From contig CAZZMD010000016.1 of the NCBI GenBank assembly GCA_964655355.1, forward strand, positions 16,416 through 80,415: a stretch of 64,000 nt of DNA. The letters run 5' to 3'. Origin of the DNA: CALGDE01 sp964655355. GTDB lineage: Bacteria; Cyanobacteriota; Cyanobacteriia; CACIAM-69d. A program made the translations under genes and the position numbers. This document shows, piece after piece, positions 35,291 to 44,148 of the stretch (position 1 is the first letter of the stretch; each line of letters opens with the position of its first letter). Below the pieces are notes generated by a model. The model saw nothing but the letters and a program-made list of their open reading frames with translations, was not told the DNA's origin and made no database searches.

Positions 35291-35968
35291 ATGATCCACG
35301 CATCTCACTCCGATCGCTCGACCCACACGTATGATGTTCCGTCCAAGTTGGTGATTAATCATCAGCAGGTGGGGGGGCTCATTGTCTGTTACGAACACCA
35401 TGCGGAATTTTTGGGGCCAGGGGCGATCGCCCACGGCTCGTCCGCGACGCATCCCACCCATGTGGTGGCCCTAGGGAATCCGATTGTATGGTCGGTGAGT
35501 GATCCCGAGGCGATCGCCGCGGCATACCGACGGCGGCAGCTGTGGTTAGCGTGGTTAGCCCGTTTAACGGGGGTAGGAGATGCCCAGGAGCGTTGCCGCC
35601 GGTTGCTCCAGGGACTGGAGGGGTTATTTAATCGCCAGGACGTGAGCCAAGTTTCCGACGAAACCTTATCCCTATTGATCGGGGTGTTCCCCAGCACCAT
35701 GGCCGCAGTGCGGTCCGAGCGTCGCCGCCGGCTGACCCCGGTGCCCATCAATCGGAAAGGATCCCGTCCCAGCTCCCAATCTGTTTTTGCGCTGCCCCGT
35801 CGCACGCCATCCCCCCATCCTTTTTCCTCACGCCCCAGTCAGCCCTCCGGATTGCCGCAAAATCCAAAGTGGCGATCGCGTAATCCTCAGCGTAATCATC
35901 CCGCTACGTCCCAGCCAGCGGTACACCCTTCGGCTCACGCCTATCGCCGGTCCCAGACGATCGCCTAG
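35291..35968 (+). CDS. Conserved-looking hypothetical protein
   Basis: A 225-residue protein that I do not recognise. Residues about 15-150 look globular: KLVINHQQVGGLIVCYEHHA, ATHPTHVVALGNPIVWSVSD, then helical YRRRQLWLAWLARLTGVGDA and CRRLLQGLEGLFNRQDV. Residues about 150-225 are low-complexity, rich in Arg, Pro and Ser (RPSSQSVFALPRRTPSPHPF), probably disordered and nucleic-acid-binding or degenerate. No membrane segment or signal peptide is present. It lies about 200 bp after rnpB and 168 bp before lysC, all on the plus strand. Coding bias is convincing over the first two thirds. Confidence 0.72.
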   Translation: MIHASHSDRSTHTYDVPSKLVINHQQVGGLIVCYEHHAEFLGPGAIAHGSSATHPTHVVALGNPIVWSVSDPEAIAAAYRRRQLWLAWLARLTGVGDAQERCRRLLQGLEGLFNRQDVSQVSDETLSLLIGVFPSTMAAVRSERRRRLTPVPINRKGSRPSSQSVFALPRRTPSPHPFSSRPSQPSGLPQNPKWRSRNPQRNHPATSQPAVHPSAHAYRRSQTIA

Positions 35969-36135
35969 GGAGCGTTTGGCGCACGGATCGCCCAAAGTGT
36001 TGCAGACCCTTTAGGATGGGGCGCTGACGGGGTTGAAGCGGATGAAAAATGGTAATCTTCCCAGGGACAACGGACGCGGGGTTCGACCGGTCCGACGGTC
36101 CGAACCTGTCCCCATCCATTTTCCTGCAATCAGTA

Positions 36136-37974
36136 ATGGCGTTAATTGTCCAAAAATTTGGCGGTACTTCCGTCGGTTCCGTCGAACGTATCCAGGCGGT
36201 CGCAAAACGGGTCCAAAGCACTGTGGCCGCGGGTCATCAGGTGGTGGTGGTAGTGTCGGCCATGGGCAAAACGACGGATACGTTGGTGGAGCTGGCGAAT
36301 GCCATTAGTGCCAATCCCAGCCGGCGAGAGATGGATATGTTGCTGTCCACCGGGGAGCAGGTGTCTATTTCTTTGCTGAGTATGGCGTTGCAGGAGCTGG
36401 GGCAGCCGGCGGTGTCCATGACCGGGGCCCAGATGGGCATCACGACGGAGGCGGCCCACAGTCGGGCGCGAATTTTACGAATTGGGACCGATCGCCTGCG
36501 CCGGTGTTTGGAGGCGGGCAATGTGGTCGTGGCGGCGGGATTTCAGGGGATCTCCAGCGGCGAGTCCGCGGGGGAGGAGTTTGAGATTACGACCCTGGGG
36601 CGCGGGGGATCGGATACGTCGGCGGTGGCGTTGGCGGTGGCCCTCCGGGGCGATCGCTGTGAGATTTATACGGATGTGCCGGGGATTTTGACGACGGATC
36701 CGCGGATTGTGCCGGAAGCTCAGTTGATGGGGTCGGTGACCAGTGATGAAATGTTGGAGCTGGCTAGTTTGGGGGCCAGCGTGTTGCATCCCCGCGCCGT
36801 TGAGATTGCTCGGAATTATGGGATGCCCTTGGTGGTGCGATCCAGCTGGACGGAGGATCCCGGGACGTGGGTCACGTCAGCGGAAGTGAGCGATCGCCCG
36901 TTGGATAATCTAGAAATTTCCCGGGCGGTGGATGCGGTGCGCTATGACATCCACCAAGCCCAGGTGAATTTATTGCATGTGCCAGACCGTCCGGGGATCG
37001 CAGCGCAGATTTTTGGGGAAATGGCGGCAAACGGCGTCTCGGTGGAGCTGATTGTGCAATCCATCTATGAAGAAAATACGAATGATATTGCCTTTACGGT
37101 GCGGGAAACGGCGGCGGACCAGGCGCAATCCCTAACGGAACAGTTGGCGATCGCGTTTACGCCGAAGCCGGGGGGCACACCGCTGGTGTGGACGGTGGAC
37201 CGGCAAGTGGCGGAGGTGAGCATCCATGGGGCCGGGATGATTGGGCGACCGGGGGTAGCGGCCAAAATGTTTGCGACCCTGGCGGCGTTGGGGGTGAATA
37301 TTGAAATTATTTGCACGTCGGAGGTGCAGGCGGGTTGCATTATTGGTCCCGCCCCGGGCGACGAGGATGCGGATCTAACAAAAATCTGCGATCGCGCGGT
37401 GGCGGCATTGCGGGAAGCCTTTGAGATCGAAGAGGCTGCCGAAGGAACGCCCCTGCTATTGGAGGATGATCCCACCCTGGCTGCGGTGTGTGGGGTGGCG
37501 CTGGATGAGAAGCAAAGTCAGATTGCCATTCGCCATATTCCCGATCGCCCCGGAATGGCAGCCCAGATTTTTGAGCAGTTGGCGGAGGATGGCGTCAGTG
37601 TGGATATGATTGTCCAGTCCCAGCGCCGTAGCGAACACCAGGGCAATCCCACCCGCGATATCGCGTTTACCCTGGCGGAAATTGATGTTGAAACCGCGAG
37701 CCAGCGCCTTAAGGCGATGGCAAAAACCGAGGGGTGGGGGGACGTGGATGTGATCCCGGCGGTGGCCAAGGTCAGCATTGTGGGCACGGGGATGGAGGCG
37801 CGGCCGGGGGTCGCGGCTCAAATGTTCCAGGCGTTGGCGGACCGGGGCATTAATATTCAAAGCATCACCACCTCCGCCATTAAGGTGAGCTGTGTGGTGG
37901 CGCGCGATCGCGGAAAGGAAGCGGTGAAGGCAATCCACGAAAAATTCAATCTGGGGCAGCCCGCCGAAGATTAG
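36136..37974 (+). CDS. lysC: Aspartate kinase with four ACT domains
   Basis: A 612-residue enzyme from ATG 36136 (MALIVQKFGGTSVGSVERIQ); the upstream frame to 36049 is not conserved. It phosphorylates aspartate, the first step towards lysine, threonine and methionine. The kinase domain (about 1-245) has KFGGTSVGS, VVVVSAMGKTTDTL, FQGISSGESAGEEFEITTLG, TLGRGGSDTSAVALA and TDVPGILTTDPRIV. Two ACT pairs follow: VNLLHVPDRPGIAAQIFGEM and VSIHGAGMIGRPGVAAKMFA, then a second pair with IRHIPDRPGMAAQIFEQL and VSIVGTGMEARPGVAAQMFQ. The duplicated regulatory region is normal for cyanobacteria (about 600 residues) and implies allosteric feedback by lysine and threonine. Confidence 0.97.
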   Translation: MALIVQKFGGTSVGSVERIQAVAKRVQSTVAAGHQVVVVVSAMGKTTDTLVELANAISANPSRREMDMLLSTGEQVSISLLSMALQELGQPAVSMTGAQMGITTEAAHSRARILRIGTDRLRRCLEAGNVVVAAGFQGISSGESAGEEFEITTLGRGGSDTSAVALAVALRGDRCEIYTDVPGILTTDPRIVPEAQLMGSVTSDEMLELASLGASVLHPRAVEIARNYGMPLVVRSSWTEDPGTWVTSAEVSDRPLDNLEISRAVDAVRYDIHQAQVNLLHVPDRPGIAAQIFGEMAANGVSVELIVQSIYEENTNDIAFTVRETAADQAQSLTEQLAIAFTPKPGGTPLVWTVDRQVAEVSIHGAGMIGRPGVAAKMFATLAALGVNIEIICTSEVQAGCIIGPAPGDEDADLTKICDRAVAALREAFEIEEAAEGTPLLLEDDPTLAAVCGVALDEKQSQIAIRHIPDRPGMAAQIFEQLAEDGVSVDMIVQSQRRSEHQGNPTRDIAFTLAEIDVETASQRLKAMAKTEGWGDVDVIPAVAKVSIVGTGMEARPGVAAQMFQALADRGINIQSITTSAIKVSCVVARDRGKEAVKAIHEKFNLGQPAED

Positions 37975-38002
37975 GGATTATGGCAGTTTTGGTCCTGAGA
38001 TT

Positions 38003-39031
38003 CTAGGCTTGGGACGTGGCGGGCACCGTCAGAATCGTTTGCAGGTCTGCCATCACATCCTGAGCGCTTTGGTAGCGATCGCGCACCGCCTGCTCCAGCA
38101 ATTTATCGAGCAATTGCCCCACCCGTTCATCGATCCCAGTCGTGACGGGCATCTGAGAAAAAGTACGACGGGCCCCACTGTCTTTCGCTGGAGGCTGCTC
38201 TTGGGGAGCCGTCGGCGGTGCACCCCCATGCAACTCCTCTAGACTCAAGGTGTCGTGCCATTGGGCCAGTTGCTCCCGCCAGGGCCAACGCCCCGTCAAG
38301 GGGTTATACAGCTCATCGGGGGGAACGCCGGTCAATAGGAAAATGCAAATCACGCCGAGGCTATAGAGATCGCTAGCGGGATAGGCCTGTCCCCCCCGGA
38401 GCTGTTCAATGGGGGAATAGCCCTCCGTGCCGATTTTCGTACCGGGTTTGCCGCCGCCTTCGGGATCGAGCTGCTTCGCAATGCCAAAATCGATCGCCAC
38501 ATAACGGTTATCGGTTTTGCGACAAATAATATTATCCGGCTTCAAATCTCGGTGGATAACGCTCTTGTTATGGATGAAATGCAACACCGGCAGCAGATCC
38601 TTGAGCAGTCGCAAAATTTGTTTTTCGTTGAAGGGACCGTTGCGGTGGAACTCCTGAAGCAAATTCGGTCCCGCGATAAATTCCTGCACCAGATATAGGC
38701 GACCATTGTCCTCGAAATAGGCCAGCAAACTGGGGATTTGCGGATGTTCCCCCAGGTCCCGCAGCCGGATGGCTTCTTGGCTGAACAGGCGAATCGACTT
38801 TTTCAGGGCGGCCCGGGTTTTGACCCGGGGGGAAAATTGTTTGATCACACAGGGGGTGTCCAGGCGATCGCGATCCACCGCCAGATAAGTCCGCCCAAAA
38901 CCTCCCCGTCCCAGGGGACGAACAGCACGGTAATGCCCCCGCAGCAACAAGGGTTCCCCACAGGACCGGCAATTGGGGCCTGAATGGTCATTTTTCGGGG
39001 CTTCGCAACGGGGATTGAGGCAGTGGCTCAT
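38003..39031 (-). CDS. Serine/threonine protein kinase with N-terminal zinc ribbon
   Basis: A 342-residue kinase from ATG 39031 (MSHCLNPRCEAPKNDHSGPN). Residues 4-25 form a four-Cys ribbon (CLNPRCEAP and CRSCGEPLL). The kinase domain (about 33-335) is complete: GRGGFGRTYLAVD (Gly loop), CVIKQF (Lys), QEAIRL (Glu), VIHRDLKPDNIICR (catalytic Asp), VAIDFGIAKQ (DFG) and GTEGYSPIEQLRGG (activation segment end). No membrane helix or WD/TPR domain follows, so this is a short cytoplasmic cyanobacterial Pkn2-type kinase. A Pro/Glu-rich insertion (GAPPTAPQEQPPAKDSG) lies near residue 285. Targets are unknown. It converges on lysC with a 28-bp gap. Confidence 0.93.
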   Translation of the reverse strand: MSHCLNPRCEAPKNDHSGPNCRSCGEPLLLRGHYRAVRPLGRGGFGRTYLAVDRDRLDTPCVIKQFSPRVKTRAALKKSIRLFSQEAIRLRDLGEHPQIPSLLAYFEDNGRLYLVQEFIAGPNLLQEFHRNGPFNEKQILRLLKDLLPVLHFIHNKSVIHRDLKPDNIICRKTDNRYVAIDFGIAKQLDPEGGGKPGTKIGTEGYSPIEQLRGGQAYPASDLYSLGVICIFLLTGVPPDELYNPLTGRWPWREQLAQWHDTLSLEELHGGAPPTAPQEQPPAKDSGARRTFSQMPVTTGIDERVGQLLDKLLEQAVRDRYQSAQDVMADLQTILTVPATSQA

Positions 39032-39244
39032 GGGTGTGGCAGACGGGGCAACAGCATTGGCGGCGGAGTAGCGGGCAGAGTTGAGCACCCCAGTCCCCAT
39101 TCTGCCCAATGGGGATCACTCGAAACAACAAACGGTTTATTGCGTGATTTTACGGTGTTGCTCAGGGTTACGGTAACCCTAGTTTTACCGATTCTAACTT
39201 TACCTATAGGGGCAATGGAGATAGGGACAAGGTCGTGCCGAGGC

Positions 39245-40357
39245 TTAACGGGTTTCCGCCTCCACCCGGCCAGGGACAGGCTCCTGGGGCTCCGGGCGGG
39301 CACTGGACACAATGGGCACAGCGGCGCGATCGCGGATTAACCGTTGCACCGCCGCCAGGGTGGCATTCAGCTCCGGACCTCGCCGATGGGGATGGGCGAG
39401 ATAGGCTTTCTGTTCCTGGTCGATGGCGCGTACATCCTGGCGCACCAACCCCTCTAGCAATCCCTTGGCCGCATTGAACAAAAGATTCTTGACCCAGCGA
39501 CGGAAAGGCACCGGCAATTTATGGAGTCGCCAGAATGCATTGAGGGAGGTGAAGTGAATGAGGTAGGCGCGGGTGCGCTGGGGACCCACCGGACAGAACA
39601 GGCAATAAATTACGAAATCCTGCCCCAGGGTGGAATGCCAATGGGGATAGCGATAGCTGACGGTGAGGGGTTCCGGGTGAAGGCGGCGGAGGGACGGGAC
39701 AAACAGCTGGGAGACGGACCAGATTTTGTCGATGCGATAGTAACTTTGTGCATCGTATTCAGCGGTGACGGTGCCCCCCTCGGTTACCAGATTCTCTAGC
39801 CGTGCCTCTGCCCACGCTTGATAGTTGTCGTGGAGGTGACCGTGGTACATGTCCATCAGGTTTTCGATCAGGAACGAAAAATGCCCCGGACAGTCCACGG
39901 TGGCGACGCTGGCAATGTAGTTCAGGTGATCCCACTCAGGGATCGCCATGGGCGGCGGCAGGGTCTCCACATCGGCATTGGCGACGGGATAGACCCAGAT
40001 AAACCCATCCTGTTGGCAAATCGGATAGGTGGGAATCTGGCAGGTGGGTAATTTTTGATTGTCAGCGAGGTAGGGAACAGTCTTACAACTACCGTCGCCA
40101 TTAAATTGCCAGCCATGGTAGGGGCATTCCAGAGCATCATTCACCACGGCCCCATCGGATAGCTTTACGAAGCGGTGGGGGCAACAGTCATCCATGGCGG
40201 CGAGGGTGCCGTCGCTCTTCCGATAAACGACGATCGCCTTGCCCCAGATTTCTACTTCCAACGGGCGATCGCCCAACTCATCGACCCGAGCCGCGACATA
40301 CCAACAATTCGGGTCAATGCTCGCTTCCCGGAGAGAGATCATCGGATCGATTCCCAT
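39245..40357 (-). CDS. Rieske-type non-heme iron oxygenase (PaO/CAO-like)
   Basis: About 370 residues from ATG 40357, which has GGAG seven bases upstream; an in-frame TTG at 40384 is less likely. The Rieske [2Fe-2S] domain has DCCPHRFVKLSDG (C-x-H, about residue 60) and LECPYHGWQFNGDG (C-x-x-H, about residue 80). The mononuclear iron site is NLMDMYHGHLHDNY (Asp/His/His). The C-terminal part (FRRWVKNLLFNAAKGLLEGL) is amphipathic and may touch the membrane; a similar C-terminal region is found in the pheophorbide a oxygenase / chlorophyllide a oxygenase / Tic55 group. The substrate cannot be named. It needs a ferredoxin-type reductant, not encoded here. Confidence 0.9.
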   Translation of the reverse strand: MGIDPMISLREASIDPNCWYVAARVDELGDRPLEVEIWGKAIVVYRKSDGTLAAMDDCCPHRFVKLSDGAVVNDALECPYHGWQFNGDGSCKTVPYLADNQKLPTCQIPTYPICQQDGFIWVYPVANADVETLPPPMAIPEWDHLNYIASVATVDCPGHFSFLIENLMDMYHGHLHDNYQAWAEARLENLVTEGGTVTAEYDAQSYYRIDKIWSVSQLFVPSLRRLHPEPLTVSYRYPHWHSTLGQDFVIYCLFCPVGPQRTRAYLIHFTSLNAFWRLHKLPVPFRRWVKNLLFNAAKGLLEGLVRQDVRAIDQEQKAYLAHPHRRGPELNATLAAVQRLIRDRAAVPIVSSARPEPQEPVPGRVEAETR

Positions 40358-40612
40358 TTTGCGCTCCCTGCTCAAAGCGTTCAACCGATAGGTTCAAGTT
40401 TTATATGGCTTCCATACAGCCAAACTTGCGCCTCTAATCTAGATCATCGGTCCCGGAAGCGGCAGGAATGAGCGCTACCATGGCACAATCGTTTGCAATT
40501 TTTACCCGTTCGCAATTTTCGCAATTTTTGAGAGTCGCAACTTTTGAAACGGGATTCCCCAACGATTGCAGCCCCCCCCTGCCCATTTCCTATCCCTCGG
40601 GATGCGATCGCC

Positions 40613-41050
40613 ATGGACACCGATACCCCCACCCCGACCCCCGATTCCAACGATGCCAGCGTCACTGCCATCTCAGGTTGGCCGCGACTTCTACGGTGGC
40701 TCAGGAGTGGTTTTTGGACCGGGTTAGGCTACATGCTCTCGCCCCTGTCCTGGTGGAATGATGTTTTTTTCAATCTGCCGATCGCCTATGGCTTTGGGTA
40801 TCTCGTAGCCCTGCTGAATCCCGATTGGTTTTTACCGGGCACCGTGGCCGGCTATTGGCTCTCCAACGTCATTGGCATTGTCATGATGCAGGTGGGCATT
40901 ACGGACGTGGTGTGGAGCGATCGCCCGCGTAACCTAAAACGGGATATGCTCTGGGGCGTTGTGGGGTCCACCGCCTACACGGTCATCATCGTCGCCCTCG
41001 CCCGGTGGAATGTGTTGCCCCTGCCGGATTTATCGTTTGGTTTGTCCTAG
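40613..41050 (+). CDS. Hypothetical integral membrane protein
   Basis: About 145 residues from ATG 40613 (MDTDTPTPTPDSNDASVTAI); the frame can be extended to 40544 with a Pro-rich segment that I discount. After a short acidic Thr-Pro N terminus there are three or four hydrophobic helices: SPLSWWNDVFFNLPIAYGFG, FLPGTVAGYWLSNVIGIVMM, and MLWGVVGSTAYTVIIVALAR, with DVVWSDRPRNLKRD as a basic loop. It looks like a conserved cyanobacterial membrane protein, but I do not know its function. It is 41 bp upstream of the response regulator on the same strand, so the two may be cotranscribed. Confidence 0.75.
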   Translation: MDTDTPTPTPDSNDASVTAISGWPRLLRWLRSGFWTGLGYMLSPLSWWNDVFFNLPIAYGFGYLVALLNPDWFLPGTVAGYWLSNVIGIVMMQVGITDVVWSDRPRNLKRDMLWGVVGSTAYTVIIVALARWNVLPLPDLSFGLS

Positions 41051-41091
41051 TTTTGCCCCAATAATTTGCATAATTTGCCCTAACCCCTGCC

Positions 41092-41832
41092 ATGGCTAAG
41101 GTCTTGCTGGTGGATGATGAAATCGCCCTGACGGATTCCCTGAGCCGGGTGCTCCGTCGGGAGGGCTATGACGTTCAGGTGGCCAGCGATGGCAGTGCCG
41201 GCTATAACCAGGCGATCGCGGATACCTTCGACCTATTTATTTTGGATTGGATGTTACCGGGGCAAAGCGGTATTGATCTCTGCCGCCGGTTACGACAACA
41301 GGGCATTGCCACCCCCGTGCTGTTCCTGACCGCCAAAGATACGATTGATGACCGGGTTCAGGGGCTCGATTCCGGTGCCGATGACTATCTCGTAAAACCG
41401 TTTGAATTGCGAGAACTGTTGGCGCGGGTGCGAGCCCTAATTCGGCGATCGCCCACCCTCCCCGCCGACGCCTTACCCGTTCCCAATTCCCCCACCGCCC
41501 TAGATTCAGGGGCCGATACTGAAGCCGATATTGCATTGGACGCCCCTAACCGCATCGCCTATCGTAGCGGTCAAGCGATCGAGCTATCGGAAAAGGAAAC
41601 CCAGTTACTCGCATTATTTTTGCGATCGCCCCAACAGGTGCTGAGTCACGACGAGATTTACCAAGCCCTATGGGGGGACAAAAACCGCCCCAGTAGTAAC
41701 GCGATCGCCGCCCAAATCCGCCTCCTCCGCCGCAAAATTGAGCAGCCCGACGAAGCCCCCCTTATCCGCAGCGTCTATGGTCGGGGTTACCGATTCAATC
41801 CCACGCCTTCCCCCGATCCCGACAGCGAGTAA
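41092..41832 (+). CDS. OmpR-family response regulator (RppA-like)
   Basis: A 246-residue two-component regulator. The receiver domain (1-120) has the acidic pair in VLLVDDEIALTD, the phosphoacceptor Asp in LFILDWMLPGQSGIDL (about residue 53), the Thr of VLFLTAKDTIDDRV and the Lys of DYLVKPFELRELL. The C-terminal winged helix (about 148-240) carries ELSEKETQLLALFLRSPQQV and VYGRGYRFNP. A short acidic linker separates them. It resembles cyanobacterial RppA/NrsR-type regulators, which act with RppB/NrsS histidine kinases on redox or metal signals; no kinase gene is next to it, so the signal is unknown. Confidence 0.92.
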   Translation: MAKVLLVDDEIALTDSLSRVLRREGYDVQVASDGSAGYNQAIADTFDLFILDWMLPGQSGIDLCRRLRQQGIATPVLFLTAKDTIDDRVQGLDSGADDYLVKPFELRELLARVRALIRRSPTLPADALPVPNSPTALDSGADTEADIALDAPNRIAYRSGQAIELSEKETQLLALFLRSPQQVLSHDEIYQALWGDKNRPSSNAIAAQIRLLRRKIEQPDEAPLIRSVYGRGYRFNPTPSPDPDSE

Positions 41833-41868
41833 GTCGCGATCACCCTAGGATCGGCTCGGGGTCAGTCA

Positions 41869-42384
41869 TTAGGGCAACCGCTTAAAAAAGGCATCCACCT
41901 CGCCCTTCGCTTTGTCGTCCAGACGTTGCCAATCCACATCGCCGTCGTCCCCCAGCAATGTTGTATCCACCTCCACCGCAACGCGATCGCCCGCACTGAG
42001 GGCCGCCCGCGCCGCATAATCCTTGAAGCAGATCCGATAGCACACCTGCCATAGGTCAATCATGGCCCGGCGATCGCCCTTCTGGAGGTGAAACGTATAC
42101 AGAGGCTGAGGCTGGGGCAGCGCATCCAAAGCCCCTTGAATTTCGTCCACGCGGGGCATATCTCCCACCTTCTCCGCCTCCTTGAGCTGCTGTTCCAACA
42201 GCTTAATTCGCACCTTCATTTCCTCCGTCGTATCCTCAGGCCAACGCCATTCCTCCTCGTATTTCCCCTCCCAATCCGACGCCTCCAACGCCCGGCGAAT
42301 ATTATCGATCGCCCGAATCAACGCCGGCTGCATCAACGCTTCCGCCTGGTACCACGCCGTGATATCGCTTAATTTCGGTTTCAT
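41869..42384 (-). CDS. Hypothetical soluble protein
   Basis: About 171 residues from ATG 42384 (MKPKLSDITAWYQAEALMQP); a longer frame to 42474 begins with an uncharged stretch that is unlikely to be translated. The sequence is mostly helical with an internal coiled coil (MKVRIKLLEQQLKEAEKVGD, about residues 55-75), then LYTFHLQKGDRRAMIDLWQV and a C-terminal basic-acidic helix (LDDKAKGEVDAFFKRLP). No catalytic motif, membrane segment or signal peptide is visible. The family is unknown to me. It faces the response regulator tail to tail and is divergent from devC. Confidence 0.7.
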   Translation of the reverse strand: MKPKLSDITAWYQAEALMQPALIRAIDNIRRALEASDWEGKYEEEWRWPEDTTEEMKVRIKLLEQQLKEAEKVGDMPRVDEIQGALDALPQPQPLYTFHLQKGDRRAMIDLWQVCYRICFKDYAARAALSAGDRVAVEVDTTLLGDDGDVDWQRLDDKAKGEVDAFFKRLP

Positions 42385-42585
42385 AGGGGGAGCAGATGGT
42401 AAACAATGAACAGTCAGAAGGGGAAAAACGGCAAAGCTGGATAGGGTGAGCGATCGCCTACAGCCTTGCAACATCGCGGCGATTAAGGCTTAACCTAAGG
42501 CTTAAATTTTAAACCGTTTGCCCTACCCGCAGCGTCCAGCAACGTAGCATTCCCTCCCCGAGTCCCCCGCCCCCAGGTGCGCCCC

Positions 42586-43932
42586 ATGCCGTCGATCGCC
42601 CGTAAAAATTTATTCGAAGATATTCCTCGCTTCCTGGTGGCCCAAGCGGGCATCATCTTTTCCGTGAGCCTGGTGACGATTCAGACGGGGGTGTTTCAGG
42701 GGTTTATGAAATCCGCGTCGGTGTTGGTGGATAACGCCAGCGCGGATCTATGGATTACCTCCAAGGATTTTGTCCATATGGAATTGACCCTGCCCCTGCC
42801 CTATGAACGGGTGGTGGAGGTGCGTCAGGCGGAGGGGGTCGACCGGGCGGAGGCGGTGATGCTCAGCAAAGCCCTCTGGCGCGATCGCGATGGGCAGTTA
42901 GATACGGTCTCGGTGTTGGGAACCCATCCCGGGGCAATTTTGTTGCAGCCGTGGAATGCATCCCGCGACGATATCCAAAATTTGAATCAGCCCTATCAAA
43001 TCCTGGTCGATCGCGGCAGCCTGTCCAGCCTGAACCTAGCCGCTTCCAGTTCAAGCGCCGGTGCAGCCGATTTCGTCGATTCAGACCGTTCATCACTGGG
43101 GGGAACAGGCACCGTGAACGGCCTACCAGCAACGGTGACCGGTCTGACCCAAGGCACCCGATCCGTTGTCTTCAGCCCGTTTGTATTTGTGTCCCTAGAA
43201 ACCGCCAAGGGATATCTCACCGGTAGCCGTCAGGGGTTGGTGGACTGCCAGGTGGGGGAAAACGGGGAAATTAGCTGTGCCCAAGCCGGTAGCGGCAGCA
43301 ATGCGGCCATCCCCAGCAGCGACGACGCCGAGGACGGGGATTCAGCAGGAGCGACGGAAGCGACTGCACCGCCCCCCCTGCGCAAGCTAAATCTGGCGGA
43401 TCCGGTGACGTTTATTTTGGTGCGGGCCGAAGCGGGTACCGATATCAACACCCTGAAAACTCAATTGGCAGAGCTGGTGCCGGAAGGCACGGTGTACACC
43501 GCGCGGGAGTTAGCAGCCGACACCCAAGCCTTCTGGCGAGATCGCACCGGGGTGGGATTTGTCCTAGCCTTGGGAGCCGTGGTGGGGATTATCGTCGGCA
43601 TTGCGATCGTTGGGCAGATTTTATATACCCTCACCAGCGATCGCATCCGGGAGTTTGGCACCCTCAAGGCCATGGGGGCATCGAACTGGACTCTCCGGCA
43701 AATTGTCATTGAACAATCCCTATGGATGGGGGTCTGCGGCTATCTACCGGGGGTCGCCCTGAGCTGGGGGGTCGCAACCTGGGCGATGGCGGAGGCGGGG
43801 GTGATTATTACCATCACGCCGGTCAGTGTGGTGGTGATGTTTGCGGGGACCATACTCATGTGTGTGGGGTCGGCACTATTTGCCATCCAAAAAATTAATC
43901 ACGTTGATCCGGCGATCGTCTTCAAAGCCTAG
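42586..43932 (+). CDS. devC: DevC-family ABC transporter permease
   Basis: A 448-residue MacB/FtsX-type permease from ATG 42586 (MPSIARKNLFEDIPRFLVAQ); a GTG three codons earlier is also possible. It has a first membrane helix (about residues 15-37, AGIIFSVSLVTIQTGVFQGF), a large periplasmic domain with DevC-typical VLVDNASADLWITSKDFVHM and VLGTHPGAILLQPWNASRDD, and three C-terminal helices (from about residues 310 to 440) around VGIAIVGQILYTLTSDRIRE and EFGTLKAMGASNWTLRQIVI. DevBCA-type pumps export glycolipids or other compounds with a membrane-fusion protein and an ATPase, both absent here. A ~70-residue acidic Ser/Gly/Ala insertion (near SSDDAEDGDSAGATEATAPP) interrupts the periplasmic domain. 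Confidence 0.92.
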   Translation: MPSIARKNLFEDIPRFLVAQAGIIFSVSLVTIQTGVFQGFMKSASVLVDNASADLWITSKDFVHMELTLPLPYERVVEVRQAEGVDRAEAVMLSKALWRDRDGQLDTVSVLGTHPGAILLQPWNASRDDIQNLNQPYQILVDRGSLSSLNLAASSSSAGAADFVDSDRSSLGGTGTVNGLPATVTGLTQGTRSVVFSPFVFVSLETAKGYLTGSRQGLVDCQVGENGEISCAQAGSGSNAAIPSSDDAEDGDSAGATEATAPPPLRKLNLADPVTFILVRAEAGTDINTLKTQLAELVPEGTVYTARELAADTQAFWRDRTGVGFVLALGAVVGIIVGIAIVGQILYTLTSDRIREFGTLKAMGASNWTLRQIVIEQSLWMGVCGYLPGVALSWGVATWAMAEAGVIITITPVSVVVMFAGTILMCVGSALFAIQKINHVDPAIVFKA

Positions 43933-44038
43933 AAGAGGATAGATGGGGACGTCGAACTGGAGAAAGGGTTTCCGTAGACAAACAAAAAATAACGTTAAGA
44001 ACCTAGACATATCTGGAAGTGTTTGCTACTGTATGAGC

Positions 44039-44105
44039 GTGTGAGGAGCGAACTCAAGAAGAGCGCCGAGACGAAACATGGAAAGTCGTCGGCGCTCTTT
44101 TTGAT
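44039..44105 (+). ncRNA. Candidate small RNA downstream of devC (or devC 3' end)
   Basis: A promoter-like pair, TAGACA (44004-44009) and TACTGT (44027-44032), is spaced 17 bp apart. It would start transcription near 44039 and end at the strong terminator at 44059-44103, giving an RNA of about 65 nt. The first ten bases, GTGTGAGGAG, are complementary to the CUCCUCACAC core known from the cyanobacterial sRNA Yfr1. The simpler view is that this is the 3' end of the devC transcript. Confidence 0.3.
44059..44103 (+). terminator. Strong rho-independent terminator after devC
   Basis: 11-bp perfect stem AAGAGCGCCGA (44059-44069) with TCGGCGCTCTT (44089-44099), a 19-nt loop, then TTTG. It stands about 130 bp after devC and 46 bp before the aldehyde dehydrogenase stop. 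Confidence 0.9.
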
Positions 44106-44148
44106 CCAATTTTTTGACTCAGTATTTTCCACCCAGTTTTTTGGCGAA

